Below, piece by piece: positions 26,439-35,227 of a stretch of DNA of 64,000 nucleotides (positions are counted from its first letter, which is position 1; the number at the start of each line of letters is the position of its first letter). Origin of the DNA: JAMLHH01 sp964653095. Lineage in GTDB: Bacteria > Bacteroidota > Bacteroidia > Chitinophagales > JADIYW01. The stretch covers positions 39,888-103,887 of the forward strand of contig CAZZEH010000008.1 of assembly GCA_964653095.1 (NCBI GenBank), read 5' to 3'. The position numbers and the translations under genes are program-made. The notes under the pieces are model-generated. The model saw only the letters and a program-made list of their open reading frames with translations, was not told the DNA's origin and did not search any database.

Positions 26439-27458
26439 GTGTCTAAGATTATCGTTACCGGTGGGTGTGGGTATATCGGTTCTCATACAATTGTAGATTT
26501 AATTCAACATGGCTTTGAAGCTATCTCCATTGATGATTTGAGCAGGGCAGACAGTAGTGTTTTCAAGGGTATAGAAAAAATCACAGGAGTCAGAGTAAAA
26601 AACCATAAAACCAATCTCGTCCAAAGAGACAGCACACTTAAAATCTTTGAAGAACACCAGGACGCTGTCGGAGTTATTCATTTTGCAGCATACAAATCTG
26701 TTCCGGAATCCACTCAGAAACCTTTCTCATATTATCGAAATAATATGGAGTCTCTATACAATGTTGTCGAAGGTATCGAGCGAAATGAGATACCAAACCT
26801 GGTATTTTCTTCATCATGCTCAGTGTATGGAATAGTCAAAAACCTTCCTGTCACTGAGGACACACCTTTTGGCAAAGCGGAAAGTCCTTATGCCCGAACC
26901 AAACAGCACGGAGAACAGCTGCTGGAAGATATGTCCGGAGCAGCAAATTTTAAAACCACTTTACTGCGATATTTTAATCCTGTAGGAGCTCATCCTTCTG
27001 CAGAGATCGGAGAACTTCCTATTGGCGTTCCAAATAATCTGATTCCATTTATAACCCAAACAGCCATTGGCAAAAGAGAAATGCTGACAGTATTTGGCGG
27101 CGACTATCCCACTCGTGACGGCTCGTGTGTGAGAGATTACATTCACGTATGTGATATTGCACACGCACATACGCTGGCTTTAAAGTATTTAATCGAAGAA
27201 AAGCAATCAACAAAAATTGATGTATTTAATCTCGGCACCGGAAATGGAATTAGCGTTTTGGAAGTTATCCGGGCTTTTGAGAATGCGACCGAACAAAAAT
27301 TAAAATACAAAATCGGTCCAAGAAGAGTGGGTGATGTCATTGAAGTTTATGCAAACAATACCAAAGCAAAAGAGATACTAAACTGGGAATTAAAATACAA
27401 TCTGAATGATATGATGCAGAGCGCCTGGAATTGGGAGAAGAAAATATCTCGAGACTAA
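26439..27458 (+). CDS. galE: UDP-glucose 4-epimerase
   Basis: Short-chain-dehydrogenase-type epimerase interconverting UDP-glucose and UDP-galactose. 339 residues: Rossmann motif VTGGCGYIGSHTIVDL, catalytic region SSSCSVYG with YxxxK as SPYARTKQHGEQ. C-terminal parts YFNPVGAHPSAEIGE, GDYPTRDGSCVRDYIHV and NLGTGNGISVLEV are characteristic of GalE. It starts at GTG 26439, placing the Rossmann strand directly at the N-terminus. It could supply galactose residues for the polysaccharide genes further along. Convergent with the next gene. Confidence 0.92.
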   Translation: MSKIIVTGGCGYIGSHTIVDLIQHGFEAISIDDLSRADSSVFKGIEKITGVRVKNHKTNLVQRDSTLKIFEEHQDAVGVIHFAAYKSVPESTQKPFSYYRNNMESLYNVVEGIERNEIPNLVFSSSCSVYGIVKNLPVTEDTPFGKAESPYARTKQHGEQLLEDMSGAANFKTTLLRYFNPVGAHPSAEIGELPIGVPNNLIPFITQTAIGKREMLTVFGGDYPTRDGSCVRDYIHVCDIAHAHTLALKYLIEEKQSTKIDVFNLGTGNGISVLEVIRAFENATEQKLKYKIGPRRVGDVIEVYANNTKAKEILNWELKYNLNDMMQSAWNWEKKISRD

Positions 27459-27474
27459 GCGATTTAATTAAACC

Positions 27475-28551
27475 TCACTTCTCATTGAAATAAATATCCA
27501 TATACACCGGATAGTGGTCGCTGTATCCTCCTAAATAATTGGGACCGCTGTATGTCCTGAAAGGCTTCATTCCCGGAAATCTGTCGTCCTGAACAGATAG
27601 CCATTCAGGCTGAAAAATATGTGCAGATGTCGTAGTGGTATATACTTTATTTTGATTATCTAAGAGCGTCAGACTGACAATAAACTGATCCAACATATTC
27701 CAGACGGACTGATATTTATAGGAACCATAACCTTTCATATAGGCATCATACATCAGATTGAAAAAATCTCCCGACTCCGCATTTTCTACACTTTCTTTAC
27801 CCCTTAATACTTCATACGCACTGGCGTTTGTCGGGTCGTCATTGAAGTCTCCGGTGATAATGATTTTAGCATGTGGTTCGTGATTCAGAATGCTGTCCGC
27901 CTTGGCTCTTAATACGGATGCTGCATGAATTCTTTTGGGTTCACTTTCGGCTTCACCGCCCAATCTCGAAGGGAAATGCAGTACAAAATAATGCAGGGTA
28001 TCCTGCTTATTCACCAGTCCTTTTACATACAAAATATCTCTGGTTTTAAAACTTGGGTCATTTGGCATTTCAACAGGCAACGCTTCATGACTAATTGGTC
28101 TGAACATAGATCTCCTGTATAAAAACGCCACATCAATACCTCTTGCATCCGGTGATTCTTCATGGATAATACTGTAATCTGACTCGACTAATGGGGTAGC
28201 CTGTATGAGGTCTTCCAATACGGCTCTGTTTTCAATTTCTGTCAGCGCAATAATGGCAGGATACTCCCACTCACTGATATTGGCAATTACCTTAAAAATT
28301 CTTTTTAGCTTAGTCTGGTAACGTTCCTGAGTCCATTTATTTATTCCCCAAGGCAAGAAATCATGGTCTCTTTTGCCCTCATCGTGTTTGGTGTCAAAAA
28401 GATTTTCTACGTTATAGGTTACTAACCTCATGTGATAACTTGTCTTTTCCGTAGTGACAGCCGACATAGGATTATCTGCTGTAATAAAAGAGCTTTTACA
28501 TGACGGAAATATGAATACAACTATAAAGAAATATAAACAGTAGTTTTTCAT
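27475..28551 (-). CDS. Endonuclease/exonuclease/phosphatase (EEP) family lipoprotein
   Basis: 358 residues with a lipoprotein signal (YFFIVVFIFPSC, lipobox Cys about 18), so it is probably membrane-anchored outside the cytoplasm. The EEP fold is seen in RLVTYNVENLFDTKHDEG (Asn and Asp), IIALTEIENRAVLEDL (catalytic Glu), FVLHFPSRLGG, IIITGDFNDDPTN (Asp-Asn pair) and the terminal GGYSDHYPVYMDI (Asp-His). All metal-site residues are present. The family includes nucleases, phosphatases and phosphodiesterases; an exported nuclease that scavenges DNA is possible, but the substrate is not known. Confidence 0.87.
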   Translation of the reverse strand: MKNYCLYFFIVVFIFPSCKSSFITADNPMSAVTTEKTSYHMRLVTYNVENLFDTKHDEGKRDHDFLPWGINKWTQERYQTKLKRIFKVIANISEWEYPAIIALTEIENRAVLEDLIQATPLVESDYSIIHEESPDARGIDVAFLYRRSMFRPISHEALPVEMPNDPSFKTRDILYVKGLVNKQDTLHYFVLHFPSRLGGEAESEPKRIHAASVLRAKADSILNHEPHAKIIITGDFNDDPTNASAYEVLRGKESVENAESGDFFNLMYDAYMKGYGSYKYQSVWNMLDQFIVSLTLLDNQNKVYTTTTSAHIFQPEWLSVQDDRFPGMKPFRTYSGPNYLGGYSDHYPVYMDIYFNEK

Positions 28552-28611
28552 TGATTTAAATGTACAAAAAAACTAATCATTTCATTAATTTGTATCTTCA
28601 GTTGCAGGAAT

Positions 28612-29463
28612 ATGATAAAGGAGTTTTTAAAAGCATTCAGGAAAGACGATTCAGCAGAAGAGTTGCTGTCTAAATTCCCCAATAATGTAGGGGAATTTGG
28701 CTATGATGCCTGGGGCTTTAATCTCAAGGTCATTAAGCGCTTTATTACTCTCGGTAAATATTTGTACGAAGACTTCTATGAGGTAGAAGTTATCGGTTTT
28801 GAAAATGTACCCAAGACCGGAAGATGTCTTCTAATCGCCAATCATACCGGACAGTTACCCGTTGATGCGTTGATGCTCGGCTATGCTATAGTAACTAATC
28901 CTGTAGCTCCTCGCGCTCCCAAAGGTATGTATGAGCGTTTTATTCCTACTCTTCCTTTTTTTAGCATTTGGTTTAGTCAGATGGGAGGTGCTGTCGGAGA
29001 TACTGAGAACTGTATCCGAATGCTGAATAATGACGAAGCGGTAATTGTTTTTCCGGAAGGAGCAAAAGGTATTTCTAAACCGACCTCTCAAAAATATAAA
29101 CTTCAAAAGTTTGGGCGCGGATTTATTCACATGGCCAAACAGACCAATTCTCCAGTCATCCCAATCGGCATAGCCGGATTTGAGGAGACCATGTACAATT
29201 ACGGAAACATGGATTTCTTAGAAGATTTTCTCAAATTCCCTGCAGCTCCTATGCTTATTCCGTATCTGTTCAAATCAAAAGTAGTCATTAAAATTGGAGA
29301 GCCAATGTTCTTCGGCAACCTAGATGGTCCTGACTTTGAGGCAGAGAAAGACGTGCAAAAGGTAAGGGCCACTATTCATGAACTCACTCAGGATGCCCTT
29401 AAAGTCCGCCAACAACGAATAGAGGAAAAAGAGCAGAAAAAAGCTTCACAAAAAGGCTTTTAA
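28612..29463 (+). CDS. PlsC-like acyltransferase
   Basis: 283 residues of the lysophospholipid acyltransferase superfamily. The acceptor block is CLLIANHTGQLPVDALML: an NHTG..P.D form, with the Asp six residues after the His, as in the more distant LPLAT branches rather than the HX4D of classical PlsC. Later blocks are VIVFPEGAKGISKP (FPEG) and TNSPVIPIGIAGFEE (VIPI-G). No export signal is visible; it should act at the inner-membrane face. The substrate could be a lysophosphatidate or another acyl acceptor. A piece of this gene (around 29199-29263) is duplicated at 33851. Confidence 0.85.
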   Translation: MIKEFLKAFRKDDSAEELLSKFPNNVGEFGYDAWGFNLKVIKRFITLGKYLYEDFYEVEVIGFENVPKTGRCLLIANHTGQLPVDALMLGYAIVTNPVAPRAPKGMYERFIPTLPFFSIWFSQMGGAVGDTENCIRMLNNDEAVIVFPEGAKGISKPTSQKYKLQKFGRGFIHMAKQTNSPVIPIGIAGFEETMYNYGNMDFLEDFLKFPAAPMLIPYLFKSKVVIKIGEPMFFGNLDGPDFEAEKDVQKVRATIHELTQDALKVRQQRIEEKEQKKASQKGF

Positions 29464-29534
29464 GCTTAGCTTCGCGATATCACTTTATGCCCCGCTCGGT
29501 ATGTAGCGTAACAGGTGTTTTTTAAGAATCAATC

Positions 29535-29592
29535 CTAATTCTCGAGTTTCTCTTTTACCTTTTCCCATATCGTTTCTGAAAGAATAGATTTA
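29535..29592 (-). pseudogene. Relic of an M48 peptidase C-terminus
   Basis: The minus strand encodes KSILSETIWEKVKEKLEN followed by TAG, nearly identical to the last residues of the M48 peptidase ending at 33996 (ESILSETTWEKVKEKLEN). The homology continues downstream of the stop (29460-29534 matches 33922-33995) but ends abruptly at 29592, where the 127-bp palindromic element begins. The rest of the gene is absent here. Confidence 0.85.
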
Positions 29593-29719
29593 ATACCGTT
29601 TGGACAAGCAATATAGACCAATTTCGATTTTATCTCATTGTTCTATTTGTTTGTAACCACGGCATAATACCAAAATAAGGTTTCACTTTATTGGTCTATT
29701 TTGAATTTCAAATTGGTAT
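29593..29719 (+). repeat. 127-bp imperfect-palindrome element, copy 1 (MITE-like)
   Basis: Starts ATACC and ends GGTAT. The outer 30 bases of the two ends are imperfect inverted repeats, perfect over ATACC and over ATAGACCAAT at positions 21-30. The second copy is at 60771-60897 in inverse orientation, the same length, with about six differences by eye. No coding frame lies inside. It looks like a non-autonomous transposable element. I could not identify a clear target duplication. The 244 bases from here to the next gene hold only a weak 61-codon frame. Confidence 0.8.
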
Positions 29720-29963
29720 AAAGTATGCACATAAATGAAAGCTTCCTGACAGAATCAACTCAATTTCATGCGTACTCTGACTCTGTGCAGAGTGCGGAGG
29801 AGTATCACGCTTCTTTTAACGGTGAATTGTTCGCTCGCCTTTTTACATTTCTAATACGATATCAGGCAATTCATAACAGCTCTTTCCAATACTTTAAAAA
29901 GTTGTTATAAAGAGATTTGTTATAAGCATTCTATGTTCGGGTGAGTATATTAGTAGGTTCACA

Positions 29964-31661
29964 ATGGATACTAAGAGCCACAAGTATATCATTCACTATT
30001 TTCTAATTGCCTGTATCGCTCTGATACAAATCATTATACTTATTTTCTTTTACAATGAATATTTCAATGGCCGCAGGTTATCAAGACTTGAAAAAAGGAT
30101 TCAGACAATACAATTGACAAAAGAGATATTAAATGACACAAAAAATAATCTTTCTGAGGCTCGCTTAAATCTTGAAGATTACATTCAAAAAGGGGATAAA
30201 AAATCGCTGAGTTTTTACTTCGAGTCTATCCAAAAATTAAACAATAGCTTAGAAAGTCTCGATGATTTCAGAGCTATAGATACCCTTCTGTACCAGTCCA
30301 TCCTTTCTGAAAAAAAACGGCATAAAGACATTGTCAATTTACAGATGATGATTGATTCTGTATTTCTTTTTTCAAAGCAAAAGCTACCGGAGCCGAGATT
30401 TTTTCAAATAGAGCAATTTAAGATTATAGATTCTTCAAAACAACCTCTCATTCAAATAGAGAATACCGTTGATTCGCTCCCAAAGAAAAAGTTTTTTGCC
30501 CGGTTAAAAGATGCTTTCAGGAATAATGTGGAAGTGGTAAAAGAAGTCACTACCATCACCTCCCAGCTCGGAGATACTTTAGTCAATGAGACCATTCAAA
30601 ACTACATCGACAGTGTAGTACAGGTTCTCAACACCCATTATTTAGATGAAATCGAAAGAGTCCAAAAATACCAGCAGAATGCACAAAAAAAACACAGTGA
30701 CCTGTATAAAATTTATGAAAATCTGATTTCGTACAGTGAAATATGGATGGGTATCTACACCTCTGTTATAAACGATTTCAATCAGGACTTAACTGATCGA
30801 TACGCCGAACTAAATTCCCTGTCTAACAGAATCAGAAGATATTCTGTCTTGGGACTGATGATACTGATGTTTGGAGTTTTGGCTGTAGTAACTTATTACA
30901 CAAGACAGGCTTTTTTATACGAAAAAGAGCTTAAGGATGCCAACCTAAAAATTGAACTGAACCTAAATTTCAAAAATCGTATTTTAGGGATGCTGAGTCA
31001 CGAAATTAAAGCTCCATTACGAATTATAAATCTCTTAATTAACAGAATCGAGCAGCGTAAAAGTGATATGCAGTCCACGGAGTATTTAGATTCTATTAAG
31101 TTTACTAATAATTCTCTTCTTATTCAGGCTACGCAGATTTTAGAGTATGCAAAAGATCAGAGTACAATTAATAAAATTCAGCTGACGGAAACTAATTTAG
31201 AAAATGAAACGGAATCCATCATAAAAGCATTCAAACCCTATATAGAATATAAAGGCAACAGGTTAATCTGGAAAAACCACATGGGACAACTTCCAACTGT
31301 TTTGACAGATAAGGTCAAGATTCATCAGATTTTTATGAATATTCTGGGCAATGCAAATAAGTTTACTGAAAATGGCAGTATAACGGTGGTAACTGAAGCT
31401 GTTGAAAAAGAGAATACAGTTAATTTCACAGTTGAAATTTCCGATACCGGTATTGGAATTTCCGAATCAGATTTAAAAATGATTTTCGAACCTTACTATC
31501 AGGGCATTATTTCGGAAGAAGTAGAAAACATAGGTGCGGGTTTGGGTCTGAATCTCTGTAAGGAAATTATGGACAAATTAGGTGGTGAAATCTCAGTTAC
31601 AAGCCAATTAAATGCAGGGACAAAAGTCCGATTTTCAATAGACCTCAATAAATCAGCATGA
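29964..31661 (+). CDS. Sensor histidine kinase with large extracytoplasmic domain
   Basis: 565 residues. One membrane helix at about 10-31 and another at about 294-313 enclose a helical extracytoplasmic region (about 32-293) of no recognised family. A short linker leads to HisKA with MLSHEIKAPLRI (His about 346). The HATPase shows N-box ILGNANKFTENG, G1 DTGIGI and G2 GAGLGLNLCKEIMDKLGG. The N-box is normal, so it should be active. Its stop overlaps the next start by 4 bp (ATGA). It lies in a block flanked by duplicated fragments of plsC and M48 sequence. Confidence 0.9.
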   Translation: MDTKSHKYIIHYFLIACIALIQIIILIFFYNEYFNGRRLSRLEKRIQTIQLTKEILNDTKNNLSEARLNLEDYIQKGDKKSLSFYFESIQKLNNSLESLDDFRAIDTLLYQSILSEKKRHKDIVNLQMMIDSVFLFSKQKLPEPRFFQIEQFKIIDSSKQPLIQIENTVDSLPKKKFFARLKDAFRNNVEVVKEVTTITSQLGDTLVNETIQNYIDSVVQVLNTHYLDEIERVQKYQQNAQKKHSDLYKIYENLISYSEIWMGIYTSVINDFNQDLTDRYAELNSLSNRIRRYSVLGLMILMFGVLAVVTYYTRQAFLYEKELKDANLKIELNLNFKNRILGMLSHEIKAPLRIINLLINRIEQRKSDMQSTEYLDSIKFTNNSLLIQATQILEYAKDQSTINKIQLTETNLENETESIIKAFKPYIEYKGNRLIWKNHMGQLPTVLTDKVKIHQIFMNILGNANKFTENGSITVVTEAVEKENTVNFTVEISDTGIGISESDLKMIFEPYYQGIISEEVENIGAGLGLNLCKEIMDKLGGEISVTSQLNAGTKVRFSIDLNKSA

Positions 31662-32311
31662 GCATGAGTATATTTAAAGAACCCGTTACTTTCCTTTTAG
31701 GTGATGACCACCATATTGTTCGTCAGGGAGTCCGCTTACTAATAGAAGAGATTTTTGAGGATGCTGAGTTTTATAATGCATCAACTATAAATCAAATTCT
31801 TACAAATTTCGAAGAACATAAAATTGATATCGCCATTCTTGACATTCAATTTCCCGATGGGAATCTGACAGATTATATTTCCCAACTCAAGGAAATACAA
31901 CCTCACTGCAAAATAATAGCTTTTACAAGCTTTGAAGAAGAGAAATACGCTATCCCTGTTTTAGAGTTGGGGGTCAGTGGTTTTTTGGAAAAAATGAGTG
32001 AGGAAGAAACTATACAAAACGCCATAAAAAAGATATATGAAACGGGAAGGTATATGTCCGACAAAACACAGGAGCTACTTATTTTAAAGAAAGTAAACCC
32101 CGGATTAATCAGCCCTTTGAGTGTATTATCCGAAAGAGAATTACAAGTCGCAAAACTTTTAACTCAGGGGCTCGGCAATTTAGAAATTGCCAACGAACTG
32201 AATCTAAAACAAAATACAATCAGCACTTTCAAAAAACGCATTTTCAGTAAATTAGATATTCAGTCGATTGTGGAGTTAATAGAGCTGATAAGCGCTTATC
32301 CTGATATTTAG
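31658..32311 (+). CDS. Response regulator, NarL/FixJ (LuxR-type HTH) family
   Basis: 217 residues: receiver with LGDDHHIVRQGVRLLIEE (acidic pocket), phospho-acceptor Asp in IAILDIQFPDG (about 57), AFTSFEEE and GFLEKMSEEE (conserved Lys). A C-terminal LuxR-type HTH follows: LSERELQVAKLLTQGLGNLEIANELNLK...TFKKRIFSKL. Start ATG 31658 overlaps the kinase; ATG 31664 is an alternative. The receiver should be phosphorylated by the upstream kinase. The most obvious candidate target is the GT2 synthase gene 91 nt downstream, by proximity only. Confidence 0.92.
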   Translation: MSMSIFKEPVTFLLGDDHHIVRQGVRLLIEEIFEDAEFYNASTINQILTNFEEHKIDIAILDIQFPDGNLTDYISQLKEIQPHCKIIAFTSFEEEKYAIPVLELGVSGFLEKMSEEETIQNAIKKIYETGRYMSDKTQELLILKKVNPGLISPLSVLSERELQVAKLLTQGLGNLEIANELNLKQNTISTFKKRIFSKLDIQSIVELIELISAYPDI

Positions 32312-32402
32312 TCTATTCATGTAGAAAAATATCTACTCTACTGTCGAGTTATATCGAACGGTTTTATTTGAAGTCACTGTTATTTCTAATTTATTTTGTT
32401 GA

Positions 32403-33821
32403 ATGACTTATTCAAAAGATCATTCAATTATTAAAATTTCTCACGATATAATTGAGCAAAAATTGAAGAGAAAAAGTCGCTTTCTTAGAAGTCGATGGTT
32501 TTCATCACTCAGAAAAAGAGAATATGCAGTTCTCATTGGAGTACAGATTCTTCTATTTAGCGCCATTTACATATTCAATAATTTTCATCCCTATTTATTA
32601 GAGCTGCGGTATAAGCGAATGGAAACAGTACCCGGAAGAGTGCTGCTGTTTTTCCTGTTTTCTATGCTGTTATTTCAGGTCGTATTTTTGATATATATTG
32701 CCTATTTGTACCTTAAATATAAAGAGACTCCTTCCGTTTCTGACGACAGATTGCCCGTATGCACCGTGATTGTTCCTGCCTATAACGAAGGCGAATTGGT
32801 CTATCATACTTTAAAAAGTATTGCTTCGAGTGATTATCCATGCGATAAATTAGAGTTAATGGCTGTAGATGACGGAAGCACAGATCAAACGTGGCAATGG
32901 ATTATAAAAGCTAAAAATGAGTTGGGAGATATTCTGAAAGTTTATCAACAGCCTAAAAATAAAGGTAAACGGCATGCTTTACACAAAGGTTTTACTGATG
33001 GCAAGGGAGAAGTTTTCGTAACAATAGACAGCGATTCTATTATTGAGAAAGACACTTTACGAAACTTAGTATCACCTTTTATTGTAAATCAAAATTGTGG
33101 TGCGGTCGCCGGGAACGTCAAAGTTCTGAATAAAAACAGAGGAATGATTCCCCGTATGCTCAACGTAAGTTTTGTTTTCAGTTTTGAATTTATTCGTGCA
33201 GCTCAAAGTACTCTGGGATTCGTATTATGTACGCCGGGAGCTTTATCCGCTTACCGAAGAGAGGCTGTTGCTCACTGTTTGGACAAATGGATACACCAAA
33301 AATTTATGGGTAATTTTGCAACTATAGGTGAGGACAGAGCAATGACTAATTTCATTCTTCAGCAGGGTTATGATGTCACCTTCCAGAGAAATGCAAATGT
33401 TCTGACCAACACTCCCGTTACTTTTAAAAATCTTCACAAAATGTTTACCCGATGGGGGCGAAGTAATGTGAGAGAAACCTTAATGATGAATAAATTCATC
33501 TTCAAAAAATTTAGAAAAAAGAGGACCGTTTACGGTGAAGTATTTATCTTTTTTAATCAGTGGGTTAAATTAATTCTGGCATATCCGCTTTTGGTTTTAA
33601 TGATTTATTTTTTGCTCACCCACCCGTTGCTCTATCTCAGTTCTGCTCTGACAAGTGCATTTGTTTTCTCAAGTATCCAAATGCTTTTCTTTACCAAAAA
33701 ATACAATTTTGGAGATTCTCTGTGGGCTTATCCTTACAGCGTTTTTTACCTTGGTGCACTATTTTGGATTTCTCCGTATGCTATTGTTACAGTAAAAAAT
33801 GGAGGCTGGCTGACGAGATAG
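32403..33821 (+). CDS. Membrane GT2 glycosyltransferase, hyaluronan synthase/NodC-like
   Basis: 472 residues. Two N-terminal membrane segments (about 43-60 and 78-105) precede a GT2 domain: VCTVIVPAYNEGELVYHTL, MAVDDGSTD, VTIDSDS (DxD), VLCTPGALSAYRRE, GEDRAMTNFILQQG (catalytic-base region) and FTRWGRSNVRE (in place of QxxRW). Three or more C-terminal membrane helices follow (about 385-465). Order and motifs match processive synthases such as HasA, NodC and PgaC, which polymerise UDP-sugars and export the chain. The polymer cannot be told from sequence. It belongs with the two-component pair upstream on the same strand. Confidence 0.88.
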   Translation: MTYSKDHSIIKISHDIIEQKLKRKSRFLRSRWFSSLRKREYAVLIGVQILLFSAIYIFNNFHPYLLELRYKRMETVPGRVLLFFLFSMLLFQVVFLIYIAYLYLKYKETPSVSDDRLPVCTVIVPAYNEGELVYHTLKSIASSDYPCDKLELMAVDDGSTDQTWQWIIKAKNELGDILKVYQQPKNKGKRHALHKGFTDGKGEVFVTIDSDSIIEKDTLRNLVSPFIVNQNCGAVAGNVKVLNKNRGMIPRMLNVSFVFSFEFIRAAQSTLGFVLCTPGALSAYRREAVAHCLDKWIHQKFMGNFATIGEDRAMTNFILQQGYDVTFQRNANVLTNTPVTFKNLHKMFTRWGRSNVRETLMMNKFIFKKFRKKRTVYGEVFIFFNQWVKLILAYPLLVLMIYFLLTHPLLYLSSALTSAFVFSSIQMLFFTKKYNFGDSLWAYPYSVFYLGALFWISPYAIVTVKNGGWLTR

Positions 33822-33850
33822 CCATTAAAGTTTAAAGTGATAAGTGTGAG

Positions 33851-33922
33851 TTACGGAAACATGGATTTGCTGGAAGATTTTCTCAAATTCCCTGCGGCTC
33901 CTATGCTTATCCCGAAGCCTTT
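33851..33922 (+). pseudogene. Duplicated internal fragment of the PlsC-like gene
   Basis: Encodes YGNMDLLEDFLKFPAAPMLIP, matching the acyltransferase at nt 29199-29263. It then jumps, with about 190 bases missing and the frame lost, to the 3' end and downstream sequence of that gene (AAGCCTTTTAAGCT, like 29452-29466). With the following 70 bases it forms the right-hand copy of the junction between plsC and the M48 gene. Confidence 0.85.
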
Positions 33923-33995
33923 TAAGCTCAACTTCGCGATATCACTTCAGCTCCGCTCGGTGTGTAGCGTAACAGATGTTTTTAAAGAATCAATC

Positions 33996-34793
33996 CTAAT
34001 TCTCGAGTTTCTCCTTCACCTTTTCCCATGTCGTTTCTGAAAGAATAGATTCAAAGTCTTTGACCTTGTCTTTGCTGTATTCAACAATATACTCTGCCCT
34101 CTCTTTTGAGTCGGGATGCGTACTGATCCATGTCAAATATTTTGTGGCTTCGTGTTCCGTATCCGAAAATCTGTACAGTAAATTTGCAAACGGCTCCGGA
34201 TTTACATTCGCCTTTATTAAGTAATCCACTGCTTTAATATCTGCTTCCTTTTCCATCTTTCTGTCAAAAGCAGTTGAAGAAAATAATCTGATTGCTTCTT
34301 TTAATATTTCAGCACCTCCATTGCCGGTTGTAATTGAAATTATGGCCGATAATCCTATTTCTTTTACCAGCGTTTTCATTATGTGATTCATTTCAATGTG
34401 TGCAATCTCATGGCAAATCACTCCCGTCAGTTCTTCCTGATTTTCCACGTTTAACAACATGCCTTTGTTGATCACTAAATGACCGTTTGGCAATGCGAAA
34501 GCATTAATCTCAAAATCATTGAAAACATGTGCTTGAACAGTTTCTCTTTTAATAGAATTTGCCAGACAAATATGAGTAACAATGCTGTCTATCGCATTAT
34601 TTATAATAGTGTTTTTATTTTCCTCGCCTGTGCTTTTATAAAACTCCCAAATAAGCTCACCAAATTTTTGCTCTGTTTTGTCTGTCTTCTGCTGAATTTT
34701 TAAATGTTTAACCCAATCTACCTGAGATAAAACGTACCATGCACTAAAAAACAGCATGATTATTATGACTCCCTGAATAATAATTTTTCTCAT
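33996..34793 (-). CDS. M48 family metallopeptidase
   Basis: 265 residues from ATG 34793. One N-terminal membrane or signal segment (IIIQGVIIIMLFFSAWYVL) is followed by the zinc motif in TGVICHEIAHIEMNH (HExxH), the substrate strand segment FALPNGHLVINKG and the distal Glu in KMEKEADIKAVDYL. It is likely a membrane-anchored protease facing the periplasm, in quality control or processing. I reject the longer frame (to 34841) because ATG 34793 overlaps the upstream stop as ATGA, the normal coupling in this operon. Its 3' end is duplicated as a relic at 29535. Confidence 0.9.
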   Translation of the reverse strand: MRKIIIQGVIIIMLFFSAWYVLSQVDWVKHLKIQQKTDKTEQKFGELIWEFYKSTGEENKNTIINNAIDSIVTHICLANSIKRETVQAHVFNDFEINAFALPNGHLVINKGMLLNVENQEELTGVICHEIAHIEMNHIMKTLVKEIGLSAIISITTGNGGAEILKEAIRLFSSTAFDRKMEKEADIKAVDYLIKANVNPEPFANLLYRFSDTEHEATKYLTWISTHPDSKERAEYIVEYSKDKVKDFESILSETTWEKVKEKLEN

Positions 34794-35227
34794 AAGTCCT
34801 GTTTGCAAATCTGATTGGTCAAAGGACCATAAAACCACCACTCCACATGTATTCCTTTCCGTGTCTGAATTGCCGAATAAATCGTCGCAATAAATTCTGT
34901 CAAGTTAAAAAGGAATACCATTATCATATAAGCAATATACTTGTCAGATATAGTTTCTTCAGTGAAAATTATTGAAATTGTCCACCAAAATCCAAAGCTG
35001 TTAATGAGAAGCAAAGAAAATTGTGAAAGCAAAGCCTGTGTACAGTGCCAGCGAACAAAAAACGATGATTTTCTGTTGGCAAGGTAAAATATCAGAGTTG
35101 CTAACAGATTTACAATAGGCAAAGGAATTCCAACTATAATTGCAATTAACGACATGAGATAGCTTCCGGAGGCCTGCTCCTCTTCATGCTCTCCGGGTTT
35201 ATACACAAACTCCTTTTTCTGAATCAT
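34790..35227 (-). CDS. DUF4870-like small membrane protein
   Basis: 145 residues with four hydrophobic segments. The hallmarks are the early LIAIIVGIPLPIVNLLATLIFYLANRK region, then SFFVRWHCTQALLSQFSLLLIN (the aromatic/His H..QA..Q motif) and a last segment ending FIATIYSAIQTRKG. This pattern fits the DUF4870/Tic20-like family. Function unknown. It overlaps its neighbours by 4 bp on both sides, so it is translated together with the DUF2752 protein and the M48 peptidase. Confidence 0.8.
   Translation of the reverse strand: MIQKKEFVYKPGEHEEEQASGSYLMSLIAIIVGIPLPIVNLLATLIFYLANRKSSFFVRWHCTQALLSQFSLLLINSFGFWWTISIIFTEETISDKYIAYMIMVFLFNLTEFIATIYSAIQTRKGIHVEWWFYGPLTNQICKQDL

Noticed and set aside
29725..29910. 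61-codon plus-strand frame just after the palindromic element
   Set aside because: No family similarity and no strong leader. Its start lies 5 bases after the element's end, and the region otherwise looks like scrambled intergenic sequence. It could be real but I cannot support it.
34794..34841. Upstream start of the M48 peptidase at 34841
   Set aside because: It adds 16 residues that lie in the DUF4870 coding sequence and precede a normal signal-anchor start. ATG 34793 gives the ATGA overlap.
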